Notes: generated from the sequence alone by a model not told the origin. 16,842 bases of DNA from JBAXTE01 sp964653595 (GCA_964653595.1 CAZZHH010000068.1:1-16842); one strand, 5' to 3'; numbered from the stretch's first letter, positions 1 through 8,664 are shown. Numbers and translations are program-made.

Positions 1-57
1 TTTACAAAATCTAAACACCCAATTTGAATTTTTATCGGACAATAGTGATTTAATTTA

Positions 58-86
58 TTGTTTTTTGAATTTATTACCTAATTTTG
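58..86 (+). promoter_or_regulatory. Candidate Bacteroidota promoter for the type IX-secreted protein gene
   Basis: TTG at 58-60 and TAATTTTG at 79-86 are separated by 18 bases. They match the -33 TTG and -7 TAnnTTTG elements of the Bacteroidota primary sigma factor. The next good start codon is the ATG at 157, giving a leader of about 65 bases. This is pattern recognition only; AT-rich DNA can produce such boxes by chance. Confidence 0.45.
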
Positions 87-156
87 TAGTAACAAATATT
101 CAAAATTCCTCAAATGGAAAATTTTATGTTGAGTGTTATCATTAAAATTTAATCCC

Positions 157-1845
157 ATGAAAAATTCACTAATTGTTTTTTTTATTCTTATCAGTTTTAT
201 AGGATTCGGTCAAGGACTTAATGTTGAACTTGGTTTTAATGACAACTATAACCAATATTCTCAGGGTGTAGTTTGCGCTAATGAATATACTTATTTTGTG
301 AAGCATCAGAATACGTCTGGGAGTTTTGTTTCAAACAGTCAACTTTGTAAGATTGATACCCTTGGAAATATTATTTGGAATAAACCAATAACTCCTCGTT
401 TTGCCGAAACAAACATCGTGCACGAAGTATTGGCATCTGAGGAAGGTGGTGTTTATGTTCTTGGATTTGGCATGCCATCGTGCGATGTTGCCAGTGATTG
501 GTTTTGGTATATCCAAAAATACGATTTGGATGGAAATGTAATCTGGAGCCGAATTTGGACTGACCGAATTTGTGGGGAAATGCATCTTTATGGACTGTCA
601 TTGACTTCAACCAATACCTTAGTTGTGAACTCGGTGGATTCAAGTGGCTCGTACATCACTACCCTCGGTAGCAACGGTGCTACAGAAGATAGTTTGAAAA
701 TAAATCGAAAGGGAATTACTGGAATTGAGCATTTTTCGGGGATAGATAAAGTGGGGTTTAAAGCAGATTGTTTGTGGTGGTTTGATGCTAGCGGCACTAT
801 TGTCGATTCGTTGGTTTTTAACTCCAACATTCAGGGTGTGAAATCGTTGAGTGACACTTTGTATCTCCTTACCCAAGATAGTATTTATATGTTGGATACA
901 TCTTTTCAATTTATTCATAGAGCTTCTGTTAGTGGATTTAACAACTACTCTCATTTAAAAATCATGGATGGGAATATTTTCTTTGTTAGCAATGGACATT
1001 TTTCGCAGGACATTATCCAACTAGATAAGCATTTACAACGCTTAAAGATTTTTTCAATTCCTATAACGCTTGCCAATAATGTACATAAGGATTTTAATTT
1101 AATACACTTTACTGCTGCTATCGATTTTCGCCTAACATTATACACTGCTGTGCGTTATCTCGATTTTTCCATCCTGTCAAATCAAAACGAATTTGTAAAC
1201 ACTACCGATATAGGGATCGTTGGATTGAATGTAATCTCTGTGGATGCAACTGTTTATCAGGATTTTCAGAACGTCTTTCGGGTAACCCTTGAAGCGGAAG
1301 TGCTCATTAAAAATTATGGCACTAACCCTTTAAACAGTTGCCATATAAGTCATTTTATTGGTTATGGGGTTGTGTGCAATAGTTCTGTCTTTAACCGTGA
1401 ATTTGATCATTTGAATATTGCCCCAGGTGATTCTATGTGGGTGCCAATAGGCCTCGTACACAGTAGTTTGGAATCTTTTTACGACAGCATTATCCAAAAA
1501 AACATCTGCATCTATACAAGTCATCCCAATTCCAAAACCGATCTGAATGTAGCTAATGATAACTATTGTAAGAATGTAGTTTTTGGCTATAAAGGGGTTG
1601 CTGAATCTGCTTTAGATGAATTTTTACTCTATCCAAATCCTACGTCTGGAGTAATACATTTGAATTTAGCAAATCACTCTCCAGCTACTTTTTCTGTTTT
1701 TAATATGCAGGGTACTTTGTCGATGTCTGGAGAAGTTAACTCAAATAGCATAGATATATCTTCGTTATCTAATGGAATTTACTTTTTGAGAATTTTTTCT
1801 GCGGATCACCAGAAGTACATCACAAGAAAAGTGATAAAAGAGTAA
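157..1845 (+). CDS. Secreted protein with C-terminal type IX secretion sorting domain
   Basis: The product is about 562 residues. The reading frame is open from a GTG at 133, but the ATG at 157 is preferred because it begins directly with a signal peptide (MKNSLIVFFILISFIGFGQG, cleaved near residue 18-20). The C-terminal 77 residues carry the type A Por/T9SS sorting domain: a YPNPTSG motif, then a GIYFLRI strand and a basic end (ITRKVIKE). The protein should therefore cross the inner membrane by Sec and the outer membrane by the type IX system, to be released or anchored on the surface. The first 330 residues are rich in short beta segments with repeated D-x-x-G-x-x-x-W patterns, suggesting a beta-propeller. 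Residues around 340-470 look like an immunoglobulin-like domain with scattered cysteines. No catalytic motif was recognised, so the role is unknown; surface binding or scaffolding is an inference. It converges on radA. Confidence 0.85.
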   Translation: MKNSLIVFFILISFIGFGQGLNVELGFNDNYNQYSQGVVCANEYTYFVKHQNTSGSFVSNSQLCKIDTLGNIIWNKPITPRFAETNIVHEVLASEEGGVYVLGFGMPSCDVASDWFWYIQKYDLDGNVIWSRIWTDRICGEMHLYGLSLTSTNTLVVNSVDSSGSYITTLGSNGATEDSLKINRKGITGIEHFSGIDKVGFKADCLWWFDASGTIVDSLVFNSNIQGVKSLSDTLYLLTQDSIYMLDTSFQFIHRASVSGFNNYSHLKIMDGNIFFVSNGHFSQDIIQLDKHLQRLKIFSIPITLANNVHKDFNLIHFTAAIDFRLTLYTAVRYLDFSILSNQNEFVNTTDIGIVGLNVISVDATVYQDFQNVFRVTLEAEVLIKNYGTNPLNSCHISHFIGYGVVCNSSVFNREFDHLNIAPGDSMWVPIGLVHSSLESFYDSIIQKNICIYTSHPNSKTDLNVANDNYCKNVVFGYKGVAESALDEFLLYPNPTSGVIHLNLANHSPATFSVFNMQGTLSMSGEVNSNSIDISSLSNGIYFLRIFSADHQKYITRKVIKE

Positions 1846-1874
1846 AATCCTAGCTTCTTTATTTTTATAGGATT
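1846..1874. terminator. Weak bidirectional hairpin between convergent genes
   Basis: AATCCTA (1846-1852) and TAGGATT (1868-1874) are perfect 7-bp inverted arms around a T-rich 15-base loop. The element starts directly after the stop codon of the upstream plus-strand gene and overlaps the radA stop codon. Its position between convergent genes fits a shared terminator, but the stem is short and there is no clean T-tract after it. Confidence 0.35.
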
Positions 1875-3237
1875 ACCCGAACAACTCCGGAATCATATCT
1901 TCGATTTTTCCCAATGGGATTATTTTGATTTTAAACTTGTCGGTTTCCAATCCTTTCATGTTGTAACGGGAGATAAAAATGCGTTTAAATCCCATTTTAT
2001 CCGCTTCGGCAATTCGCTGATCGATGCGTACAACGGGTCTTATTTCTCCAGAAAGGCCCACTTCGGCGGCAAAGCAATCTTTGGAATCAATAGAAATATC
2101 TTCTCCCGATGATAGAATGGCCGCAATAATGGATAAATCATTGGCTGGGTCGTCCACACGAATGCCACCAGCGATGTTCAGAAACACATCTTTGGTCCCC
2201 AACTTGAAACCACAACGTTTTTCGAGTACGGCCAACAGCATGTTCAACCTTCTTAAATCGAAACCGGTGGCCGAGCGTTGCGGAGTTCCGTACACGGCGC
2301 TGCTCACTAACGCCTGAGTTTCAATCAACAGCGGCCGAAGACCTTCGATCGTGGCTGCAATAGCAACTCCAGAAATGGAATCATCTCTTTGAGAGATTAG
2401 GATTTCCGAAGGATTAGTAACCTCTCTCAATCCTGTGGAAGTCATTTCAAAAATCCCTAATTCAGAGGTCGAACCAAAGCGGTTTTTTACTGAACGCACA
2501 ATTCGGTAGCCATAGTTCCGATCGCCTTCAAACTGCAAAACCGTATCTACGATATGTTCTAAGATTTTGGGGCCTGCTATGGCTCCATCTTTTGTGATGT
2601 GACCCACTATGAAAATTGGAATATTAGTGGCTTTCGCAACTTGTTGCAACTCGTTGGTGGTCTCTCTAATTTGTGAAATACTACCCGCCGACGATTCAAT
2701 AATTTGAGTAGTTAGCGTTTGGATAGAATCTACGATGATTATTCCTGGGTTGAGTTCTTCGATGGCTGGGATGATATTTTGAATCACCGTCTCGGTTAAA
2801 ATATAGAGATTGTCGTTCAATTCTCCCATCCTGTCGGCACGCAACTTTAACTGCTGACTGCTCTCTTCTCCCGAAATGTAGAGGATTATTGTGTTTTTGA
2901 GTCTTAGGGCAACTTGTAGTAGGAGCGTAGATTTCCCAATTCCAGGTTCGCCACCAAGTAAAATAAGCGAGCCAGGTACTAATCCGCCTCCAAGGACTCG
3001 GTTAAATTCTTGATTTTGTAAATCGATGCGGATATTCCCATCGGAGAGGATAGAGCTTAGTTGTTGTGGTTTCCGTATCTGAGAATTTGACAGGGATGAA
3101 CCCGTTTTTTGAGGACTTTTATGAATTACCTCCTCTTGTAAGGTGTTCCACTGGCCACATGCCGTGCATTGACCATTCCATTTGGCAGACTGAGCGCCAC
3201 AGTTGGAACAAAAATAAGCTGTTTTCGTTTTACTCAT
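1873..3237 (-). CDS. radA: DNA repair protein RadA (Sms)
   Basis: The 454-residue product matches RadA in length and in every landmark. An N-terminal C4 zinc finger has Cys10, Cys13, Cys24 and Cys27. The RecA-like ATPase core has Walker A GEPGIGKST at 96-104, Walker B IIIVD at 166-170 followed by SIQT, and the RadA-specific KNRFG motif at 251-255. From about residue 275 to the end is the Lon-protease-like domain. In other bacteria RadA is a hexameric ATPase that acts with RecA, driving branch migration or strand unwinding of recombination intermediates, in the cytoplasm. The ATG at 3237 is chosen because the zinc finger begins nine residues later. It appears to be transcribed alone: the downstream neighbour converges on it and the upstream side is 329 bases of non-coding DNA. 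A 16-bp tandem repeat lies just 5' of its start. No TAnnTTTG box was found upstream. Confidence 0.97.
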   Translation of the reverse strand: MSKTKTAYFCSNCGAQSAKWNGQCTACGQWNTLQEEVIHKSPQKTGSSLSNSQIRKPQQLSSILSDGNIRIDLQNQEFNRVLGGGLVPGSLILLGGEPGIGKSTLLLQVALRLKNTIILYISGEESSQQLKLRADRMGELNDNLYILTETVIQNIIPAIEELNPGIIIVDSIQTLTTQIIESSAGSISQIRETTNELQQVAKATNIPIFIVGHITKDGAIAGPKILEHIVDTVLQFEGDRNYGYRIVRSVKNRFGSTSELGIFEMTSTGLREVTNPSEILISQRDDSISGVAIAATIEGLRPLLIETQALVSSAVYGTPQRSATGFDLRRLNMLLAVLEKRCGFKLGTKDVFLNIAGGIRVDDPANDLSIIAAILSSGEDISIDSKDCFAAEVGLSGEIRPVVRIDQRIAEADKMGFKRIFISRYNMKGLETDKFKIKIIPLGKIEDMIPELFG

Positions 3238-3244
3238 AAGATAA

Positions 3245-3286
3245 GTCTATAAAGTCGAAAGTCTATAAAGTCGAAAGTCTATAAAG
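3245..3286. repeat. 16-bp tandem repeat, about 2.6 copies
   Basis: The unit GTCTATAAAGTCGAAA begins at 3245 and 3261, and a third, partial copy GTCTATAAAG begins at 3277. The copies are identical. The array starts eight bases upstream of the radA start codon, so it lies within the radA 5' untranslated region or promoter. Each unit contains GTC-type subrepeats (GTCTATAAA, GTCGAAA), suggesting growth by slippage. Confidence 0.85.
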
Positions 3287-3478
3287 ACCTCCAAAAGGCA
3301 GGTTTATTATGTAATATATCAATTGAAGCGTTGATGACATTTTTTTCAAAACAAATAACTCACAGGATCAATGAAAATCAAATTCATCAGTGTTATCCCC
3401 ATTCCATTATCCCTATTATTTAGCACTTTTAAGAAAACTAGTGTTTGATAATAAAACGTCAAATTTGAGGCAGTCGCC

Positions 3479-3526
3479 GCAACGAATTTAGGGCGTTTAC
3501 TGGTGTAAATAACCTGAATTCGTTGC
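3479..3526. repeat. 48-nt near-perfect hairpin
   Basis: GCAACGAATT (3479-3488) and AATTCGTTGC (3517-3526) are perfect 10-bp inverted arms. Inside them the sequence keeps pairing (TAGG with CCTG, then GTTTAC with GTAAAT) to a TGGT loop at 3501-3504. The stem totals 22 positions with only two mismatches and two G-T wobbles. It lies 3' of the minus-strand lipoprotein gene. It has no T-tract, so it is not a textbook intrinsic terminator; it may be a REP-like or small mobile palindrome. Confidence 0.7.
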
Positions 3527-3557
3527 AAGAAAAACGAAAAAGTTGGCGTTTTCTTGC
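3525..3557 (-). terminator. Second hairpin adjoining the 48-nt hairpin; possible terminator
   Basis: GCAAGAAAAACG (3525-3536) pairs with CGTTTTCTTGC (3547-3557), giving 11 base pairs with one bulged base and a 10-base loop. It shares its outer GC with the neighbouring hairpin and sits nine bases after the stop codon of the minus-strand lipoprotein gene. In the minus-strand transcript the 3' arm contains a run of five U but then continues GC-containing. It could be a terminator or part of a double-palindrome element. Confidence 0.45.
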
Positions 3558-3566
3558 GAACACTCT

Positions 3567-3959
3567 CTATTCAGCGCGGACAAACTCTCCGTAGAATCCG
3601 TTTTTATTGAACCACTTAAAATAGTTTTTATTCAGCTGTTTGATTTTTCCTTCTGCCATTATCCAGTATAAATCTTCTCCCGAAACTTTTTGGGTGATGT
3701 TAAGAGTATAAAACTCTCCATTGAATCCCATGTCGTATTTTGCTCTAGATTTCTCTATACTTGTGCCCCCGTTTATGGGTATTTGCGAGATGATTAACTC
3801 TCCCGATTTAAATTCCCAGATGGTAGTGGGCTTGGGACTTCCGTAGTTTGTTACATCAATTTTTGTCCATTTCCCTTCTAACTTTTCCTCTTTGCTTTTG
3901 GTACAAGCACTCATAAGAGAGACAATTGTTAGGGCTAATATAAATACTTTTACTTTCAT
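3567..3959 (-). CDS. Small lipoprotein, lipocalin-like hypothetical protein
   Basis: The predicted product is about 130 residues with an N-terminal lipoprotein signal: MKVKVFILALTIVSL then the lipobox LMSAC, with the lipidated cysteine at residue 19. The mature part, beginning with KLEGKWTKID and including TIWEFKSGELII and YTLNIT, resembles the short beta-barrel proteins annotated as lipocalin-like in Bacteroidota, which open with a GxW motif. No ligand or partner can be inferred. Two starts are possible, ATG at 3965 and at 3959. The second is preferred because it lies 19 bases after the TAAATTTG box, matching the spacing at other genes here. It appears to be a single-gene transcript, separated from the efflux operon upstream by a terminator and followed by two hairpins. 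Confidence 0.8.
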   Translation of the reverse strand: MKVKVFILALTIVSLMSACTKSKEEKLEGKWTKIDVTNYGSPKPTTIWEFKSGELIISQIPINGGTSIEKSRAKYDMGFNGEFYTLNITQKVSGEDLYWIMAEGKIKQLNKNYFKWFNKNGFYGEFVRAE

Positions 3960-3978
3960 TGTCATAAATTTTATTTGA

Positions 3979-3986
3979 CAAATTTA
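3979..3986 (-). promoter_or_regulatory. Candidate -7 promoter box for the small lipoprotein gene
   Basis: On the minus strand this reads TAAATTTG, an exact match to TAnnTTTG. It lies 19 bases before the ATG at 3959 and just beyond the terminator of the efflux operon, where an independent promoter is needed. No convincing TTG was seen at the -33 position. Confidence 0.45.
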
Positions 3987-4018
3987 GTGTTTTTTTTATT
4001 ATAATTTTTCTATTTAAC

Positions 4019-4052
4019 AAAAAAAAACACCCCTGCGAACAAGGATGTTTTT
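4019..4052 (-). terminator. Intrinsic terminator of the RND efflux operon
   Basis: On the minus strand, AAAAACATCC, a ten-base loop and GGGTGTTTTT form a ten-pair stem with one G-T wobble, and the run of T extends four bases beyond the arm. It lies about 20 bases after the permease stop codon and before the promoter of the next minus-strand gene. The T-tract is on the side expected for minus-strand transcription. Confidence 0.75.
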
Positions 4053-4071
4053 CTAAATTTAAAAATTTAAC

Positions 4072-7000
4072 TTAGTTTTCTAAAAGAGCTTTTCTGTATT
4101 TTTTGTTCGATTTTATTCTTTTTACACGTACCTTCATTTTGTAAGCAATCAAGTACATTGCTGGTACTAAAATTAGGGTTAAGAAGGAAGCGAAGGAGAG
4201 TCCAAACACTATTGTCCACGATAAGTTTGACCAGAAGGTTACATTGTCGCCACCAAATCGTATTTGAGGATCTAAAGAGGTGAAAAGTGTGGTGAAATTG
4301 ATGTTCATTCCCACCGCCAGTGGTATCAATCCTAAGATCGTTGCCGTAGCTGTTAGCAATACAGGGGTAATTCTAGTTTTGCCGGCTTCCAAAATTGCAT
4401 CTTTGGTTTTTAGTCCACGTTCCTTTAACTCGTCGATAAACTCTACAATCAGAATACCGTTTCGTACTACAATACCTCCCAGCGCAACAATACCCAAACC
4501 GGTCATAATCACCGACACCGACATGTTGAAAATGATGATTCCTAACAGAACCCCAATTACGCTAAAGAATACTTCGCTTAAGATGATGAGTGTTTTGCTA
4601 ATGGAATTAAACTGTGCTATTAAGATAAAGAATATCAATCCAATAGCAATCACCATTGCCAGTCCTAAGAATCCCATGGTCTCTTTCTGATTCTCTTTTT
4701 CACCAGTTAAGTCGATTCTTACTCCATCATGCAAAGGGAATGAAGCTGCTACTTGCGAAATGTTTTTATTTACTTCATTGGCAGTATAACCGTTTAATAC
4801 CTCTGAACTTAAGGTAATTACCCTTTTTAAGTTTTTTCGCTTAATGCCACCGTAGGAGTCTGAATATTTTATTTTAGCAACTGCCGATAGCGGTATTTGA
4901 CGGAATTGACCTGTGGCCATATCGCGATACGAAATTTTGAGGTTCATCAAGTTGTCGATACTTTCGCGTTGGTCTGTTGAGTATCGAAGTTGGATTGGAT
5001 ACTCATCTTCGTTTTGTTTAAATTTGCTTATGTCCTTGCCAAATATTGCGGTACGAAGCTCTAATCCAATTTGGCCTGTACTCAGCCCTTCTCTGGTTGC
5101 TCGTTCACGATCTAACTCCACAATAATTTCTGGTTTATTTGATTCAAAGTCGGTGCGAAGTTCTTCTATGCCAGGTATTTGCAAAGAGTCGAGGTGCTTT
5201 TTAAATTTGCTAGCGTCTGCAATTAAGTCGTCCATGTTTTCACCGCTCATCTCTATGTTGATAGGTTTACCAGTAGGTGGACCGTTTTTGTTTTTCATCA
5301 CGGATATTTCGGCACCGGGAATTTTTTCCAATTTATTTCTGATTTCAATCATGAAGTCATTGGTGTTTAAACCTCCTCTTTTGTGGTGTTCTACAAAGTT
5401 GATGGTTACTTTTCCTTTATGCGATTGGGTAGTACGTTCGAAACTCATGCCGTCATCGGCGCCAATGGCTACGTTTGCAATAATAGACTCTACGATTACA
5501 CTGTCTTTTCCAATAGCTTGTACCACTCTTTTTTCGATGACTTTTGTAATAGAGTCGGTAACGTGTTGGTCGGTGCCCACAGGCATACGTATCAGCACAT
5601 TGATGCTGTTTGGCTCATTGTCGGGGAAGAAAAGAACTTTGGGACTTTTGATACCAAATAAGATAAACGTTAAGAAGAACAAAACAATAGTTGCAACTAA
5701 CAATTTTGTAGGGTTTTTTCCTTTCAAAACTCTTTTTAACAAGCGTTCGTAAGCATGTGTCACCTTAGGCCATTGTACATCTTGAAACTTGTGTATAAGG
5801 TGAGTTCCAACAAAGTTGTGAAATGCATATAAGATCGCAAATATCAACACAATATTACCCATGGTGACAAAGAAGGAGGAGAAATGTGGAATCAAGGATC
5901 CAAAGTAACAGAGTAATGCAACGATAAGCATTATTACAGTGTTGCGTAGCAACATTTTTTTGCGCTTTTTATCATACACTACATGATCATCGGTTGCCAT
6001 AAAGTCCACTGCAAACACTGGATTCATGATGTAAGCGACAAAGAGCGATGCAAAAAGGGTGATGATAAGCGTAACAGGCATATAATACATAAATTTACCT
6101 ATCATACCTGGCCAAAAAGCCAATGGGAAAAATGGTGCTAATGTGGTAAGTGTGCCAGAGAGAATGGGTTTGAAAACTTCTCCCGCAGCCATTTTTGCCG
6201 CCATTTTAATGTCAGGAATCCGTTTGTGAAGCCGATGGGTGTTTTCGATTACCACAATGGCATCATCTACTACAATCCCAAGGGCAAATATAAAACCAAA
6301 CATCACAATCATATTCAGCGAAAAGCCCATCACTGGCATCACCATAAAGGCAACACACATCGAAAGTGGAACCGATAACCCTACAAAAAATGCATTTTTA
6401 AGTCCCATAAAAAACATCAACACTAAGGTCACAAGGAGAAACCCAAGGATGATGGTGTTGATTAACTCGTCTAAGGTGTTTCTGGTAAATCGAGACATGT
6501 CGCCTGTGATGGTTAATTTTAAATCCTTTGGCAATGTCTCCACCAAATCCTTGTTTACAATCTCTTTGATTTTGTCGGAGGCATTAAGCAGATTTTCTCC
6601 CGTTCTTTTGATAATACTAAGGGTAATCACATTCGAGCCATCTAATCTGGAGTAACTCTCTTGTTCCTTCACCCCGTCTTGGATGGTTGCTATATCTCTC
6701 AGGTAAACAATGCCTCCAGTAGCTGATTTTAGGGTGATTACATTTAGTTCGTCGGCAGATGGAAATTGACCAACTATACGTACCGTACGTTTCATCCCTT
6801 GTACCGAAATATTACCAGCCGATATGGTCATGTTTTCGTATGCTACAGCACGCTCTATATCGCTTAAGGATACTCCTGCGGCTTGCATTTTGTACATGTC
6901 TACATCAATCTGTATTTCTCGTTCCAGTGCACCGATGATGTCGGCTCGGGTAATCTCTTTAAGCTGTTCGATTCTGTCCTGTATGTCTTCAGCAAAACTC

Positions 7001-7491
7001 TTAAGCCTATTTAAGTCGTAGTTTCCAGATATTTGAATGTACATAATTGGAATTTCAGAGAAATCGATTTGCATTACGTTAGGAGCTGTAGGTAAGTTGT
7101 TGGGCAACTTCATTTTAGCTTTGTCCACCGCGTCTTTTACTCTCTGCTTGGCTTCTTCTACTGATACATCGGTATTGAATTCTACTACCACGGTAGAAAA
7201 ATCTTGTAACGAATTGCTCGTGATTTTCTTAACCCCCGACAACCCTTTGGCCTCTTTTTCTATCGGGCGAGTTACTAAATTCTCCATGTCGGTAGGCGAT
7301 GTGCCTGGATAAGGAGTGCTCACAAGGATGGTGGGTATTACGATATCTGGAAATTGCTCTTTAGGAATTCGTGAGTAGCTCATTAAACCAACTACAATAA
7401 TCAAAGCCATCATTACATATACGCTGGTTTTGTTGTCGATAGCCCAACTTGTAGCAAAGAACTCTTTTATTTTTTGATTATATTGTTTCAT
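4072..7491 (-). CDS. RND multidrug efflux permease (AcrB/HAE1 family)
   Basis: This 1139-residue inner-membrane protein is the proton-driven pump of a tripartite efflux system. It has the RND layout: first helix about 23-40, a large periplasmic porter loop about 41-340, helices 2-6 about 341-497, a second porter loop about 615-935, and helices at the C-terminus about 938-1118. The proton-relay pair Asp409-Asp410 is present in helix 4 (GIVVDDAIVVIEN). The helix-10 lysine of AcrB is replaced by Arg1010 (VVRNGILIVEF). Between helix 6 and the second half there are two extra hydrophobic segments (about 516-533 and 541-560) joined by basic linkers; AcrB has only a short surface helix there, which explains the extra length. 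It is the last gene of the operon, 33 bases after the adaptor gene. The substrate cannot be read from sequence; drugs, bile salts, dyes or fatty acids are all possible. A heavy-metal pump is less likely given the helix-4 DD signature. Confidence 0.94.
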   Translation of the reverse strand: MKQYNQKIKEFFATSWAIDNKTSVYVMMALIIVVGLMSYSRIPKEQFPDIVIPTILVSTPYPGTSPTDMENLVTRPIEKEAKGLSGVKKITSNSLQDFSTVVVEFNTDVSVEEAKQRVKDAVDKAKMKLPNNLPTAPNVMQIDFSEIPIMYIQISGNYDLNRLKSFAEDIQDRIEQLKEITRADIIGALEREIQIDVDMYKMQAAGVSLSDIERAVAYENMTISAGNISVQGMKRTVRIVGQFPSADELNVITLKSATGGIVYLRDIATIQDGVKEQESYSRLDGSNVITLSIIKRTGENLLNASDKIKEIVNKDLVETLPKDLKLTITGDMSRFTRNTLDELINTIILGFLLVTLVLMFFMGLKNAFFVGLSVPLSMCVAFMVMPVMGFSLNMIVMFGFIFALGIVVDDAIVVIENTHRLHKRIPDIKMAAKMAAGEVFKPILSGTLTTLAPFFPLAFWPGMIGKFMYYMPVTLIITLFASLFVAYIMNPVFAVDFMATDDHVVYDKKRKKMLLRNTVIMLIVALLCYFGSLIPHFSSFFVTMGNIVLIFAILYAFHNFVGTHLIHKFQDVQWPKVTHAYERLLKRVLKGKNPTKLLVATIVLFFLTFILFGIKSPKVLFFPDNEPNSINVLIRMPVGTDQHVTDSITKVIEKRVVQAIGKDSVIVESIIANVAIGADDGMSFERTTQSHKGKVTINFVEHHKRGGLNTNDFMIEIRNKLEKIPGAEISVMKNKNGPPTGKPINIEMSGENMDDLIADASKFKKHLDSLQIPGIEELRTDFESNKPEIIVELDRERATREGLSTGQIGLELRTAIFGKDISKFKQNEDEYPIQLRYSTDQRESIDNLMNLKISYRDMATGQFRQIPLSAVAKIKYSDSYGGIKRKNLKRVITLSSEVLNGYTANEVNKNISQVAASFPLHDGVRIDLTGEKENQKETMGFLGLAMVIAIGLIFFILIAQFNSISKTLIILSEVFFSVIGVLLGIIIFNMSVSVIMTGLGIVALGGIVVRNGILIVEFIDELKERGLKTKDAILEAGKTRITPVLLTATATILGLIPLAVGMNINFTTLFTSLDPQIRFGGDNVTFWSNLSWTIVFGLSFASFLTLILVPAMYLIAYKMKVRVKRIKSNKKYRKALLEN

Positions 7492-7524
7492 CTTTATAGA
7501 TTATATTTTGTGTTTTAAAAACCA

Positions 7525-8637
7525 TTATTTGCTAATGGTGATCACATCGCCATCGTTGATGTTTTGAAAACCAGCAGTGATGATATTGTCACCAAAAGAG
7601 ATTCCGCTTTTTACTTCCGCCATTCCGTTGTATATTTGTCCAACAACCACTTTTTTTCTCTCTGCAACCCACTGTTTTCCTTTGTTAACAGCTACTAGGA
7701 CATAATCTTCCGACAGCCCTTTTTGTATCACATTGATAGGGACAACCACTGCCTCTTTTGCAACATAATCGTTGATTTTTACCACTGCAATCATGTTGGC
7801 TCTAAATTCCATCTTGCCAGGGTTTAAACGAATCTCCACTTGGAAACTACGATTGGTTGGATTGATGAATCTACTGGCAAAGGTAACTTTCGCTTTTATC
7901 TCTTGGTCGAAATCGGGAAAGGCTACTACCGCTTCGTCTCCACTTCTAACCTTTGAGGCATAAGTTTCGGATACATCGGTGAGAACTTTTACTTGTGAAA
8001 AATTAACTACCCTAAAAGCAATCATCCCTGGTGCTATCGACTGACCAATTTTTACTGGAATCTCTTCTATGGTGCCGTTGATAGGCGATTTTATTCTCAT
8101 TAAGTCGATTTGATCGTTTAGCGTTGCCATTCTGTTTTCTAAACTCTCTTTTTGATTCTTGGCTGATAAGTACTGTACTTCGGATCCAATTTTTTGATCC
8201 CACAAAGCTTTTTGTTTTTGGTATAAGTTGGTAGCAAAATCTAATTGAGATCTTAATTCGGATGCCGTTTGTTTAAGTACTTGCATGTCTAACTCTGCAA
8301 GTATTTGTCCTTTTTTTACGGCTTGGCCTTCTCTAACAAATATGTTGGTAATAACGCCGGCGCCTTTACTGGTAGCGATTACATTCTCCTCACCATCTAC
8401 TTTGCCTTGCAATTCAATATAGTGGTTGAATTCGGTAGGAATTACTTCGGTAATAGATACCATTTTTGCGGATGTTTTAGAACTGTCTGAACCTGCCAAT
8501 GCAAGTTCTAATTTCTTAATTTCCATCTCTATTTCCGCTTTTTGTTTTTTTAAGCGTTCTAATTTTGCTTTGTTGTCACCACCGCCGCAGGAGGCAAGCA
8601 TGGTTACTGCTACTAGTATGAAGGTTATCTTTTTCAT
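7525..8637 (-). CDS. Periplasmic adaptor (membrane fusion) subunit of RND efflux pump
   Basis: The 370-residue product links the inner-membrane pump to the outer-membrane channel. It starts with a lipoprotein signal, MKKITFILVAVTMLASC, with Cys17 lipidated. A charged helix at about 23-48 (KLERLKKQKAEIEMEIKKLE) is predicted as a short extra coiled coil before the fold proper. Next come the first lipoyl half (about 88-117, with KGQILAELD), an alpha-helical hairpin (about 118-180), the second lipoyl half (about 181-210, with SPINGTI), a beta-barrel domain to about 290 and a membrane-proximal domain to the end. It lies 27 bases downstream of the TolC-like gene and 33 bases upstream of the permease gene, so co-transcription is very likely. 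Confidence 0.94.
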   Translation of the reverse strand: MKKITFILVAVTMLASCGGGDNKAKLERLKKQKAEIEMEIKKLELALAGSDSSKTSAKMVSITEVIPTEFNHYIELQGKVDGEENVIATSKGAGVITNIFVREGQAVKKGQILAELDMQVLKQTASELRSQLDFATNLYQKQKALWDQKIGSEVQYLSAKNQKESLENRMATLNDQIDLMRIKSPINGTIEEIPVKIGQSIAPGMIAFRVVNFSQVKVLTDVSETYASKVRSGDEAVVAFPDFDQEIKAKVTFASRFINPTNRSFQVEIRLNPGKMEFRANMIAVVKINDYVAKEAVVVPINVIQKGLSEDYVLVAVNKGKQWVAERKKVVVGQIYNGMAEVKSGISFGDNIITAGFQNINDGDVITISK

Positions 8638-8664
8638 TTTTATATATTCTTGATTTTTTTATAT

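Larger units (their letters stand above)
3238..3566. other. Non-coding gap with tandem repeat and two hairpins
   Basis: No credible gene was found between radA and the small lipoprotein gene. An open frame at 3346-3528 on the minus strand has no recognisable domain and runs into the hairpin region. The gap contains a 16-bp tandem repeat next to radA (3245-3286) and two adjoining hairpins next to the lipoprotein stop codon (3479-3557), listed separately. The middle part (about 3290-3478) shows no clear structure. Confidence 0.6.

Noticed and set aside
133..156. Upstream GTG start for the type IX-secreted protein
   Set aside because: It would add eight residues before a normal signal peptide, while the ATG at 157 gives a typical one.
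3346..3528. 60-residue minus-strand open frame between radA and the small lipoprotein gene
   Set aside because: No signal peptide, domain or promoter; its upstream end is non-coding and its body overlaps the large hairpin.
4913..5752. 279-residue plus-strand open frame opposite the RND permease
   Set aside because: It is the antisense shadow of a clearly conserved permease gene; the peptide is rich in Ser and Ile without domain character.
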